Source: Donghicola sp041224595
GTDB taxonomy: Bacteria; Pseudomonadota; Alphaproteobacteria; Rhodobacterales; Rhodobacteraceae
Direction: 5' to 3'
Assembly: GCF_041224595.1 (NCBI RefSeq)
Contig: NZ_JBGFGN010000113.1
Location: 1-64,000, forward strand
Length of the DNA: 64,000 nucleotides
The notes beneath the pieces are model-generated. The model made no database searches. It was not told the DNA's origin and saw only the letters and a program-made list of their open reading frames with translations. A program made the translations under genes and the position numbers. Positions 49,585-57,881 of the stretch are shown one piece after another (the stretch's first letter is position 1; every line of letters begins with the position of its first letter).

Positions 49585-51606
49585 ATGCCGATATCTTCTA
49601 CGTTCCAGGTTCTCTACCTAGGCCAACTGTCGCTGATCGACACTGTTCAAGGCGATGAGACCGCGGAAAATGCTGCGGGCATTCTGGGGTCATACTATGA
49701 TAGCGGCAATCCCGCTTATGATCACACACATCAACTTACCGCAGATCGCCTGAGTGAAGACGACAACGACACCTACGATGTCGACAACGGCGGCGGCCAC
49801 GATCGGTTTCGAATAGACGGTGGTAGTCCGCGCGATTTTGATGCTGTTGCTGAGTACAGCATTACGCTGACCTACCTCGATGGAACGACAGCGAATATTA
49901 CCGCTTATGTCTTCCAAGATACCAACGGTCATACCTATCTCGCGCCCGAAACGTCGAACAACTCTGATCAACAAGCGCTAACCGCCAAACCGATTGAGTC
50001 GCTGAGCCTGAATTCAGTCACCCGAAACACCGGCGACAACAACGGCGACCTCCATGGGTACCGCGAAGACCAAAATTTTGCTGGCCCTGTCGACGGGACA
50101 TCGGGCAACGACAACATGGGTTTTGGCTATGTCGATGCCGAAGGACATGCAATCGATGACAACAGCAACGTCATCTACGGCAATGACGGAAACGATACGA
50201 TCGATGGCGCCGGAGGCAACGACTCGATCGATGGTGGAACCGGCGACGATACCATTTACGGGGGGACCGGCGCGGACACCATCGACGGTGGCATCGGTGC
50301 GGACTCTATTCGCGCTGGCGACGAAGACGACCTGATTTACGGTGGCGATGGCAACGACACCATCTACTACGGCGATGGCAACGACACCGTCTACGGCGGC
50401 GCGGGCAATGACCTTATCGATGACGTCGAGTTCGATCACCTCATGGGTGAGGCTCTGATTTATGGCGGAGACGGTGATGATACCGTCTGGTCGGGCGCTG
50501 CTTCGGAAACGATCCATGGCGACGCAGGAAACGACGAAATCCATGCCGAAGAAGGTGACGACTTCCTGTATGGTGGCGAAGGGGTGGACGTCCTCTGGGG
50601 CGAACAGGGCAATGACTATATCTCCGGCGATGGCGGGAGCGACTACCTCATTGGTGGCGAAGGAAACGACACGCTCGATGGGGGTACGGGGAACGACAGC
50701 CTATATGGCCTGACTGGCAACGATAGCCTGATCGGTGGCGACGGCGACGACTACTTCTACTATGTGCCCGGCGATGGCTTGGACACGATTGCCGATTTCA
50801 ACTTCGGCAACACCGGTTCGATTTCGGACGGGATCAACACCAACAACGACTTCATCGACCTGTCATCCTACTATGACTCGATGAACGAGTTGCGGGCTGA
50901 CTGGTTGGATGACGGCATCCTCAACCAGTCGAACGCCGCCGACTACTCGAACAACACACAGTTCGCTGGCGGGGACGGTATCGTCTTCGAAGGCGCGACG
51001 ATCAGTGACTTCACGACAGACACAACCGGTGTCGTCTGCTTTACCGACGGCACGATGATCCACACCGCCAAAGGCAACCGGCCGATCGAGGAGCTGAAAA
51101 TTGGTGACTTGGTGCACACTGTCGATCGCGGGCTGCAGCCCATCAAGTGGATCGGGGCATCGCATTACACCGAACAAGACATGATCGAGAACCCCAAGCT
51201 GCGCCCGATTGTGGTAAATGCCCGGGTGTTCGGTTCGGATCGTGATCTGGTGGTCTCTCGTCAACACGCATTCCTGCTACCCGAGCAGGATAGGCTGGTT
51301 CGCGCGATCCAGATGGTCAAGGCGGATGTGGCCGGCGTGCGCGTTGCCAAGGGCCGCAAGCGCGTCACCTACTACCACATCATGTTCGAACGTCACGAAC
51401 TGATCTACGCCGAAGGCATCGCCACAGAAAGCATGTATCCCGGACCGCAAGCGCTGCGGGCTTTGTGCACCGAAGCCATTGATGATCTTCTCTCTGTCTT
51501 CCCTCAGTTCACAATGATCGGCTCATTGGCCGAAGCGGAACTGGCCTATGGGCCAACCGCCCGAAGGATGCTGGACACGGCGGACCTGAGAGCTGCGGCC
51601 GCATAA
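49585..51606 (+). CDS. RTX calcium-binding protein with C-terminal Hint domain
   Basis: A 673-residue acidic protein. Residues about 1-170 are a unique N-terminal region, 185-400 carry many RTX nonapeptides (GGNDSIDGGTGDDTIYGG type), and the Hint (hedgehog/intein) domain starts at C485 (CFTDGTMIH) and continues through IKWIGASHY to QHAFLLPEQ. Hint domains cleave at the N-side of their first Cys; such RTX-Hint proteins are common in Rhodobacteraceae and are presumed to be type I secreted. No secretion genes lie nearby. Its cargo is apparently the RTX region itself. Confidence 0.9.
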   Translation: MPISSTFQVLYLGQLSLIDTVQGDETAENAAGILGSYYDSGNPAYDHTHQLTADRLSEDDNDTYDVDNGGGHDRFRIDGGSPRDFDAVAEYSITLTYLDGTTANITAYVFQDTNGHTYLAPETSNNSDQQALTAKPIESLSLNSVTRNTGDNNGDLHGYREDQNFAGPVDGTSGNDNMGFGYVDAEGHAIDDNSNVIYGNDGNDTIDGAGGNDSIDGGTGDDTIYGGTGADTIDGGIGADSIRAGDEDDLIYGGDGNDTIYYGDGNDTVYGGAGNDLIDDVEFDHLMGEALIYGGDGDDTVWSGAASETIHGDAGNDEIHAEEGDDFLYGGEGVDVLWGEQGNDYISGDGGSDYLIGGEGNDTLDGGTGNDSLYGLTGNDSLIGGDGDDYFYYVPGDGLDTIADFNFGNTGSISDGINTNNDFIDLSSYYDSMNELRADWLDDGILNQSNAADYSNNTQFAGGDGIVFEGATISDFTTDTTGVVCFTDGTMIHTAKGNRPIEELKIGDLVHTVDRGLQPIKWIGASHYTEQDMIENPKLRPIVVNARVFGSDRDLVVSRQHAFLLPEQDRLVRAIQMVKADVAGVRVAKGRKRVTYYHIMFERHELIYAEGIATESMYPGPQALRALCTEAIDDLLSVFPQFTMIGSLAEAELAYGPTARRMLDTADLRAAAA

Positions 51607-51773
51607 AAAAGGAAACCGGCTCCCCCCGTACGCGGCAGGTCTCTGAGGCGCTTTGCTCTCGACAATTGTCGTGTCCGCGGCTGTTGGGTGGCTCCAACCA
51701 AAAGGCAAAGCCGACGTCGGGCCCGAAGTTGACCTTTCGTCTGTTGCCATCAATACCTCGGAACGCTTCCAAT

Positions 51774-52697
51774 CTATTCTGAACCAGGGCTGCTTTTTGC
51801 CGCTCGGATGTGCATCAGCATCGCCCGCTCTAGTGCCTGCCAAACGCAGTCGACGCGCGGCGTGTGTCGCAGAACCTCTGGCGCAGTAAGCCAGACTGGC
51901 AGCCCCGGCGTCTGCACCTCTGGCAACAGGCGCTCCAGTTGATCCTCTTCGCGGACAAGGCTCACCTGCCCAAAGCCGATGCCACAGCCCGCGCGCACCA
52001 TCTCCCAGTAGACGGACTGGTTGTCGGTCCGCAGCACAAAGCTGTCCCGCGTTGCCTCAACCCCAAGGGCACGCATCCCTCTGAGCAAAAGGTCACTTCG
52101 ATCATAGCCGATCAGATCGTGATGCTTCAGATCTGACAAATGCGTCGGACGACCTTTCCGCGCAAGGTAGCTTTGGGCGGCGAAAATCCCGATGGGAAGG
52201 TCGCCAAGATGGCGGGTGATCATATCCAACTGTTTGGGCCTGTACATTCGCAGCGCGACATCCGCCTCGCGAAAGAGCAGGTTTTCGGTCCGGTCCGACG
52301 GCACCAAATCAACATGAAGAAGCGGCGCCGTTTCACGCAGCTCCGCCAAGGCGGCGGGCAAGACATAATGCGAGATCGCCACCGATGCCGTTATCCGCAC
52401 AGTGCCGGACAGCCCCGGATCGGCGCCCGCAGCCGCAAGGCGCATTTGTGCGGCTGCCTCTGCCATCTTGATTGCGTGGGGCAGCAGTGTCCGCCCTGCT
52501 TGCGTGATCGCAAGACCTCTGGGTTGTCGGAAAAATAGCTCCACGCCCAGCGCCTTTTCCAGCGCATGAACCTGACGCCCCACCGTCGGTTGCGAGCTGC
52601 CCAACGCCCGTGCCGCGCCGGACAAAGATCCAGTCCGAGCAACACATGCGAACACCTTGAGCAGGGTCCAGTCCAGATCCTCAAATGGCACATCCAT
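51774..52697 (-). CDS. LysR family transcriptional regulator
   Basis: A 307-residue LysR protein of the 'single-strand' group (LDWTLLKVFACVARTGSLSG, SQPTVGRQVHALEK) with an effector domain (about 90-300). It is divergent from the NAD-epimerase gene with 96 bp between starts and probably controls it. No recognisable ribosome-binding site precedes the ATG, which sits within the short intergenic region. Confidence 0.9.
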   Translation of the reverse strand: MDVPFEDLDWTLLKVFACVARTGSLSGAARALGSSQPTVGRQVHALEKALGVELFFRQPRGLAITQAGRTLLPHAIKMAEAAAQMRLAAAGADPGLSGTVRITASVAISHYVLPAALAELRETAPLLHVDLVPSDRTENLLFREADVALRMYRPKQLDMITRHLGDLPIGIFAAQSYLARKGRPTHLSDLKHHDLIGYDRSDLLLRGMRALGVEATRDSFVLRTDNQSVYWEMVRAGCGIGFGQVSLVREEDQLERLLPEVQTPGLPVWLTAPEVLRHTPRVDCVWQALERAMLMHIRAAKSSPGSE

Positions 52698-52793
52698 TCA
52701 CCAATGAATACCTGATCTCTAGATTCTGGCAATTTTTATATCTCTATGAATGCCTCAAAATTCTATCAGGAGTTGAAAACGAGGAGTTTTGAA

Positions 52794-53699
52794 ATGACTG
52801 GCACAGTTCTCATCCTTGGCGCTAGCGGCAAGATCGGCCGTCATGCTCACAAGGCGTTCAATGCGGCGGGTTGGACCGTACGGCTCTATGATCGCAAGGC
52901 CCGCGATATGACAGCCCAAGCCAAAAGCGCGGATGTCATCGTAAACGGCCTAAACCCGCCAAACTACCACAACTGGGCCGAGCTCATCCCTGAAATCACC
53001 GCGGATGTAATTGCTGCGGCGCGGGCAAACGAGGCCACCGTGATCATTCCAGGCAACCTATATGTTTTTGGTGACAGGCCGGGGCTGTGGGACGAGGCCA
53101 CGCCGCACCGCCCCGTCAGTCGCAAAGGTCACATCCGCGAGGAAATGGAGCGCGCCTATGAGTCTGCAGGCATCCAGACGATTATACTGCGGGCCGGAGA
53201 TTTCATCTCGGCGACCGCTGGCGATGACGATCTGATGGGGATCGTCCATCTTCGTGCCATTCGCAAGGGCGTGGTCACAGCGCTCGGGGCGCCGGATGTC
53301 ATGCACGCCTATACCTATCTGCCAGATTGGGCCAATTGCGCAGTTCGGCTGGCTGAGATGCGCGCACAGCTGCCCGCTTGGACGGACCTGTGCTGCGGCG
53401 GCATGAATTTTACGATCTCGGACCTTGCCCGAGCTCTAGAAACCGCGACGGGCCGCAACCTGAGCGTCAAGGAATTCGCGTGGTGGCAAATGCGTCTGGC
53501 CGCACCTGTCTGGGAATTGGCACGCGAGCTCTTGGAAATGCGGTATTTGTGGCAGACACCCCATCGCCTTGGGTCCGAACGTTTGGCCAAGCAGCTGCCT
53601 GATTTTCATTGCACAGATATTCAGAAGGTTATGACGGCAGGCCTACCTGCGGACATGCACAGGCCGGATTACCCCCAGAATGCGGCGGTGACGTTGTGA
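52794..53699 (+). CDS. NAD-dependent epimerase/dehydratase family protein
   Basis: A 301-residue Rossmann-fold protein of the extended SDR type: VLILGASGKIGRHAHKAF (residues 5-22) binds NAD(P). It lacks the usual YxxxK in the expected place (VFGDRPGLWDEATPH follows), so it may be an atypical or reductase-like member. ATG 52794 has GAGGAG 7 bp upstream; an earlier ATG (52746) would add 16 residues. It is convergent with the nif operon, separated by a hairpin. Confidence 0.85.
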   Translation: MTGTVLILGASGKIGRHAHKAFNAAGWTVRLYDRKARDMTAQAKSADVIVNGLNPPNYHNWAELIPEITADVIAAARANEATVIIPGNLYVFGDRPGLWDEATPHRPVSRKGHIREEMERAYESAGIQTIILRAGDFISATAGDDDLMGIVHLRAIRKGVVTALGAPDVMHAYTYLPDWANCAVRLAEMRAQLPAWTDLCCGGMNFTISDLARALETATGRNLSVKEFAWWQMRLAAPVWELARELLEMRYLWQTPHRLGSERLAKQLPDFHCTDIQKVMTAGLPADMHRPDYPQNAAVTL

Positions 53700-53740
53700 C
53701 CGACCAACCACACAAGGTAGATCAGCGCGACATGCAAACC

Positions 53741-53766
53741 TTGATCCCGACTTCAATCGGGATCAA
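53741..53766. terminator. Hairpin at the border of the nif island
   Basis: Perfect 10-bp stem TTGATCCCGA (53741-53750) / TCGGGATCAA (53757-53766) with a 6-nt loop, 42 bp after the epimerase stop and 14 bp before the end of the SIR2-like gene. Lies between convergent transcripts; no T-run. Confidence 0.6.
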
Positions 53767-53779
53767 CAGACTTCGCGCA

Positions 53780-54607
53780 TCAGCCCTCTGGCACGGTCAG
53801 CGCCTCTGACATGGCAGAGGCTGGCAAGTCGAGCCGCGTGATCCCTAATTCTTCCATGAACCTCTGTTCCATGCGTGTCAGAGGGCCATCAATCAGGGCG
53901 ATATGGCCCGACGACGACCGCTTTACAATCTGGCGCGCAAAGGTCCGAAGCATCTGATCGTCGAACCGGCACCCCACGAACAGGAATGGCCGACCGGTCC
54001 GGCGCATCTGGACTTCTTCGGGAATCGGGCGCTGGATGTCGATTTCGGTCAGGACTTCAACGTAGTCGCTATCTGACAGCAAGAAGCTGGAGCCTTTGGC
54101 AGCGCGGCCATGGGGCTTGTAGACCAGCGTGTCCCACGCGGGATCCGGCGCGTCGATTTCGCTTCCCGCGCTATCATAGGTTCGCGTGAAGATGTCGATC
54201 CACTCCCCATTGCGGCTCACCCCTTGGACAAGGCCCCAATTTCCCGGTTTCATCGCGTCCAACAGACCATCATCGTACCAGACATCTACAACCAAGGGCG
54301 GCTTGATGCGCGCGATCCAGTCATAGATCGGGTTCGCCCCTGCTCCGCTGTCCGCAAAGGCGCGCTGGACAATGTCATTCAGGGTCGCGCGGAATTTGCG
54401 GCTTTCGACATATTGCGCAACGGACCACATGTTGCCCGAGGCGCGGCGGGGCGCGCGCACCTCTGCCTCGATCTTGGCACACAGGGCTTCGGGCGTGGTC
54501 GGTGCGCTGCCGCCCGACAAGGCCGATACGCCCGGCCCCAGATAGGCGACGCGTTTGCCGCCTGCGACTTCGTTCATGGCTTCTTCTAGGATATCTAGAT
54601 CAGACAT
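53780..54607 (-). CDS. SIR2-like domain protein at the end of the nifB operon
   Basis: A 275-residue protein with SIR2-like features: LGPGVSAL (23-30) in the place of GAGxS, a middle VDVWYDDG segment (108-114) at the place of the usual TTNYD, KPHG with H166, and FLFVGCRFDDQML (208-220). Family members bind NAD and are deacylases or NAD hydrolases; here the catalytic Asn is replaced by W110 and the Thr pair is absent, so hydrolysis is doubtful. It starts 3 bp after nifT, the last of five downstream partners of nifB, so it is co-expressed under NifA. Role in nitrogen fixation is unknown. Confidence 0.8.
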   Translation of the reverse strand: MSDLDILEEAMNEVAGGKRVAYLGPGVSALSGGSAPTTPEALCAKIEAEVRAPRRASGNMWSVAQYVESRKFRATLNDIVQRAFADSGAGANPIYDWIARIKPPLVVDVWYDDGLLDAMKPGNWGLVQGVSRNGEWIDIFTRTYDSAGSEIDAPDPAWDTLVYKPHGRAAKGSSFLLSDSDYVEVLTEIDIQRPIPEEVQMRRTGRPFLFVGCRFDDQMLRTFARQIVKRSSSGHIALIDGPLTRMEQRFMEELGITRLDLPASAMSEALTVPEG

Positions 54608-54610
54608 GGC

Positions 54611-54829
54611 TCAATCCTCTTCTGCGGTGGTCAGGCGGCGGGCCTCGACGGTGATGGGCAGCTTGGGATCCTCGTCAAATTCAGGCATGGCAAAGACCCA
54701 CCCGTTCGCCAGCTTGGCCCAACCGCCCCAAAGTTCGGGCTTTTCCATCTCGACGATCATCTCTTCGAGGTCCTTTTTGGGCACATAGGCCTCGAGGCCC
54801 TTGGGGGTTCTGCGGATCATGACCTTCAT
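54611..54829 (-). CDS. nifT: Nitrogen fixation protein NifT (FixU)
   Basis: A 72-residue protein of NifT/FixU type: MKVMIRRTPKGLEAYVPKKD, then WGGWAKLANGWVFAMPEF. Small beta-rich protein made with nitrogenase; absence has little or no effect in tested bacteria, so its role is uncertain. Starts in the 4-bp overlap with the nifZ stop. Confidence 0.93.
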   Translation of the reverse strand: MKVMIRRTPKGLEAYVPKKDLEEMIVEMEKPELWGGWAKLANGWVFAMPEFDEDPKLPITVEARRLTTAEED

Positions 54830-55167
54830 TGGGCGGGTTCCTTTTCGGGGCGGGTAACGATGTGGGATTGCAAATCACTGCTGCCGGTCAGGCGGGTGCG
54901 ATCGGGGTCGGCCGGAGTCAATTCGCGTTCGCGCATTCCGACGATGCTGCCGCGTCCCACGAAATCGACCGCGTAGATGTAAAACTGCTGCAAAAAGACG
55001 CCGATATCGCGCACATAGCCTTCGTCGCCCTTGCGGACCACGGTCTCACCGATCTCTTTGCCGGCCATAGTGCCGTCGTTCTTGACGTTTTTCTTGGAGA
55101 TCACCTTGTCTCCCGGCGCGAAGGCCGGATCACGGTAGACCTCGATTTCACGGTCGTCTGTGGACAT
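54826..55167 (-). CDS. nifZ: Nitrogen fixation protein NifZ
   Basis: A 113-residue NifZ: PAFAPGDKVISKKNVKNDGT and KGDEGYVRDIGVFLQQFYIY. NifZ helps assemble the second P-cluster of the MoFe protein. RBS AAGGAG is clear. It follows the LRV gene by 3 bp and overlaps nifT by 4 bp. Confidence 0.93.
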   Translation of the reverse strand: MSTDDREIEVYRDPAFAPGDKVISKKNVKNDGTMAGKEIGETVVRKGDEGYVRDIGVFLQQFYIYAVDFVGRGSIVGMRERELTPADPDRTRLTGSSDLQSHIVTRPEKEPAQ

Positions 55168-55170
55168 GGG

Positions 55171-55914
55171 TCAAACTCCTTCTTTCAACTGTTGGAGACG
55201 CAGAGCGGCGGTCTCTCGGATGATGTCTTCGGGGTCGTTCAACAGGGCTTGGGCATCCTCTGCACTGCCCTCTTCGGCGGCAACGTGGCGCACGCGCAGA
55301 TCTGCATCCCCGACAAACAGGCTGGGGCGGCGCAGCGCAGCCTCGCGGCGCACCAGAGGGTCCGGATCATTACGGAAACGGTCCAGCCAACGCTCCCCGA
55401 TGCGGCGAGCCACGATGCGGCGGATTTCAGGATCCTCGTCGGGGATCATCACCGGAAGCATCCCAGACTCTGCCCGGCGCGCCACGATTGACCGCACATA
55501 GCTGTCCTCGTCCGAGCACATGGGCAAAAGCCGGTCCAAAGGCAGCCTGTGAGCCACGGCGATCCGCACGCGGCGGTCGGGATCCTTGATCTTGCGCTCG
55601 GCATGTCGGCGCGGCAGGCGCAGGATCGCCATGGCTCGCACACCTGCATCCTGATCCGTCAAGAGCCGAGCTAACCGAAAGACCGAGGCCACCCGCGCGG
55701 CATTCATCCGCGTCTCAAAATAGGGATGGCTCAGACATTCGTCCGCATGGTCTGGGTTGAGCAAAAAGAATCGCTCGATCCGCTTGGCGTACCGGTCATG
55801 AGCACAGGCCCATCCCTGCCCGCATTGCCCCCGATCCAACAGATCGCGGTAGCGGCAGGCGGCGCAGTCCAGCGCGTTGCCCTGCCAGTCGACCGGTGCG
55901 GGACCTTCGGGCAT
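55171..55914 (-). CDS. 4Fe-4S leucine-rich-repeat-variant (LRV) protein
   Basis: A 247-residue protein with an N-terminal Cys cluster C17-x2-C20-x10-C31-x5-C37 that should bind [4Fe-4S], then about 6-8 alpha-helical LRV/HEAT-like repeats (RRIVARRIGERWLDRFRNDP; VRRIAVAHRLPLDRL-like units). The LRV protein of Azotobacter is also encoded next to nif genes; its role is unknown. The start at 55914 gives MPEGPAPVDW; an upstream frame to 56073 overlaps the ferredoxin gene and lacks family features. 4 bp after the ferredoxin stop. Confidence 0.85.
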   Translation of the reverse strand: MPEGPAPVDWQGNALDCAACRYRDLLDRGQCGQGWACAHDRYAKRIERFFLLNPDHADECLSHPYFETRMNAARVASVFRLARLLTDQDAGVRAMAILRLPRRHAERKIKDPDRRVRIAVAHRLPLDRLLPMCSDEDSYVRSIVARRAESGMLPVMIPDEDPEIRRIVARRIGERWLDRFRNDPDPLVRREAALRRPSLFVGDADLRVRHVAAEEGSAEDAQALLNDPEDIIRETAALRLQQLKEGV

Positions 55915-55918
55915 CGGA

Positions 55919-56113
55919 TCAAGCCGGAACGCAGGTTTCGGGCACCGGACAGACCTCGGCGCATTGGGGGTTGTCGTAGCTGCCCTTGCATTCGGTGCAG
56001 AGCTCTGGGTCGATAATATAGGTGTCGCTTTCGAACTTGATCGCAGCGTTGGGGCATTCGAATTCGCAGGCACCGCACACGGTGCAATTGGACTGGATAA
56101 TCTGAAGGGCCAT
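55919..56113 (-). CDS. fdxN: Nif-associated 2[4Fe-4S] ferredoxin
   Basis: A 64-residue ferredoxin: C10-x2-C13-x2-C16-x3-C20 and C39-x2-C42-x8-C51-x3-C55, with an extra C61. The eight-residue spacer in the second cluster motif marks the Nif-associated type found beside nifB. It probably gives electrons to NifB or to nitrogenase. ATG 56113 with GGAGAC 4 bp upstream. 74 bp after the nifB stop. Confidence 0.92.
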   Translation of the reverse strand: MALQIIQSNCTVCGACEFECPNAAIKFESDTYIIDPELCTECKGSYDNPQCAEVCPVPETCVPA

Positions 56114-56187
56114 GCGGGTCTCCATTCGCGGCAAAGGGATCAATCCTGGCGGCGCGGGAGAGCGCGCTGCCCCTACGGTGTCTGGAC

Positions 56188-57675
56188 TTAGGCGGTTTCG
56201 ATTTCTGCCGCAGGTAGGCCATGACGTGCCCGATAAACGGCCGAGACTGCGGTCTCGATGTAGTCGTAGGCGTAGTCCTGAATGGCGGTGATCCCAGCCT
56301 TTTCCAGATCCTCGCGCGGGCAATCGCCGATTTTGGCACAAAGGATGGTGTCGATCCCCTCGAGGGTTTTGATCACCAGTTCCAGCTTGTCTTCTTCGCC
56401 ATAGCCGCCCACGCAATAATTGTCACAACGGCGGTGGGTAACAAAGCGGACGCCCTCTGCGTCGACCTCGAAAATCTGGAACTCGGTCGCATGGCCGAAG
56501 TGTTGGTTTATACGACCGCCTCCTTTGGTGGCCACAGCGACCAAAAGCGCCTCTGCTTCGTCCGCCACAGCAGCATCGGTTTCCGCCTTGGCCACGGCGG
56601 CGGCGTTCCGGCGGTCTTCGCGTTCTTTGGCAACCCATTCGCGATAGGTCTCGCGCTTTTCGGGATCGTAGGTGACCTCATCGGGGACCAGATCCATTGT
56701 GAATTCCTGACCCCGATCCTCGCCCAAGAGACCAACCGCATCCGCACGGCATTGGCGGCAATGCTTCATCAGGTTTGCGCCGCCCGCACAGGCATCCTGC
56801 AATTTCTTCAGTTCCGCAGCGGTCGGGCCGCGCTGGCCCTCAAGGCCAAAGACCGTCCCGTGCTCGGGCGCGGAAATCAGCGGCATGATGTTGTGCAAGA
56901 AGGCCCCGCGCTTCTTCACCTCTTTATTCACCTCGAGCAGGTGTTCGTCGTTGATCCCGGGGATCATGACAGAGTTGACCTTCACTAGGATGCCCCGCTC
57001 GTGCAGCATATCCAGCGATTGCATCTGGCGCTCGTGCAGGATCTGGCTGGCCTCTAGGCCCATGCGGCGTTTGTGTTCGTAGAAAATCCAAGGATAGATC
57101 TTTGTGCCGACCTCGGGGTCGATCATGTTGATCGTCAGGGTCACGTGGTCGATGTTCATATCCAGCAGGTCATCAACATGATCGGGCAGCGCCAGACCGT
57201 TGGTCGACAGGCACAGCTTGATATCGGGCAACGTTTCCGCCACGCGCTGAAAGGTCTCTTTGGTCTTGCGCCAATCATAAGCGCTATCCCCCGGCCCCGC
57301 GATCCCCAACACCGACAGTTGCGGAATCTCGTTGGCCACCGCAATGACTTTACGCGCGGCCTGCTCGGGGTTCAGGCGCTCTGAAACCACACCGGGACGG
57401 CTTTCGTTCGCGCAGTCGTATTTGCGGTTACAGTAGTTGCACTGGATGTTGCAGGCGGGCGCAACGGCTACGTGCATCCGAGCGAAATAATGGTGGGCCT
57501 CTTCGGAGTAACATGGGTGGTCTTTCACCTTTGCCCACGTCGCCGGATCCATGTCTTCGGGCGCATCGGACGATCCACAACTGGACGAAGAACACCCTTC
57601 GGACTCGAGTGCCTTGGTCAGGCTGTCCTTTGATCCGACCGAAAGGCCGTTAAGTGAAATCACATTGGCGGTCAT
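56188..57675 (-). CDS. nifB: Nitrogenase cofactor biosynthesis protein NifB
   Basis: A 495-residue radical-SAM protein: PACNIQCNYCNRKYDC with C75-x3-C79-x2-C82, GIAGPGDSAYDW, TLTINMIDPEVG and a C-terminal NifX/NafY-like domain (about 390-490; GGGRINQHFGHATEF). NifB joins two [4Fe-4S] clusters, inserts carbide and forms the NifB-co core of the FeMo cofactor. ATG 57675 has GAGGA upstream and the family N-terminus; the frame to 57840 is not used. It is preceded by a sigma-54 promoter and a NifA site, and followed by fdxN, LRV, nifZ, nifT and the SIR2-like gene. Confidence 0.96.
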   Translation of the reverse strand: MTANVISLNGLSVGSKDSLTKALESEGCSSSSCGSSDAPEDMDPATWAKVKDHPCYSEEAHHYFARMHVAVAPACNIQCNYCNRKYDCANESRPGVVSERLNPEQAARKVIAVANEIPQLSVLGIAGPGDSAYDWRKTKETFQRVAETLPDIKLCLSTNGLALPDHVDDLLDMNIDHVTLTINMIDPEVGTKIYPWIFYEHKRRMGLEASQILHERQMQSLDMLHERGILVKVNSVMIPGINDEHLLEVNKEVKKRGAFLHNIMPLISAPEHGTVFGLEGQRGPTAAELKKLQDACAGGANLMKHCRQCRADAVGLLGEDRGQEFTMDLVPDEVTYDPEKRETYREWVAKEREDRRNAAAVAKAETDAAVADEAEALLVAVATKGGGRINQHFGHATEFQIFEVDAEGVRFVTHRRCDNYCVGGYGEEDKLELVIKTLEGIDTILCAKIGDCPREDLEKAGITAIQDYAYDYIETAVSAVYRARHGLPAAEIETA

Positions 57676-57724
57676 GGCGTTTCCTCGCTGTTGCGTCACT
57701 GGTCCTGTCTGTCTGAATGGATAC

Positions 57725-57740
57725 AGCAACGAAGAGGCCA
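57725..57740 (-). promoter_or_regulatory. Sigma-54 (-24/-12) promoter of the nifB operon
   Basis: Minus strand TGGCCTCTTCGTTGCT: GG at -24 and GC at -12 with the exact 10-bp gap between them, TTGC box complete. Transcription should start near 57715, giving a 40-base leader before nifB ATG. Confidence 0.85.
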
Positions 57741-57781
57741 AGCAGCTAAGCCCATGAATTCTCTTCTTTTGTCGTGTTCTT

Positions 57782-57797
57782 TGTCCGGTGTGTGACA
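57782..57797. promoter_or_regulatory. NifA upstream activator sequence for nifB
   Basis: Exact TGT-N10-ACA (TGT 57782-57784, ACA 57795-57797), about 50 bp upstream of the -24 element. This is the classical NifA binding consensus. Confidence 0.82.
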
Positions 57798-57824
57798 ATG
57801 CATCTGCAGCATAGGGACAAAAGC

Positions 57825-57857
57825 AAACGCGCGGGACCACAGGGCCGCCGCGCGTTT
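57825..57857 (-). terminator. Terminator of nifA
   Basis: Perfect 10-bp stem AAACGCGCGG (57825-57834) / CCGCGCGTTT (57848-57857) with a 13-nt loop, followed on the minus strand by TTTGCTTTTG. It ends the nifA transcript before the nifB promoter region. Confidence 0.8.
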
Positions 57858-57881
57858 AGGTCTGGGGTCGTCTCTCTGGCT

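Noticed and set aside
50014..50544. Minus-strand frame of 176 residues inside the RTX-Hint gene
   Set aside because: Shadow of the RTX repeats, with a repetitive Val/Ile/Asp pattern.
55915..56073. 53-residue upstream extension of the LRV protein
   Set aside because: It is the ferredoxin gene read in another frame.
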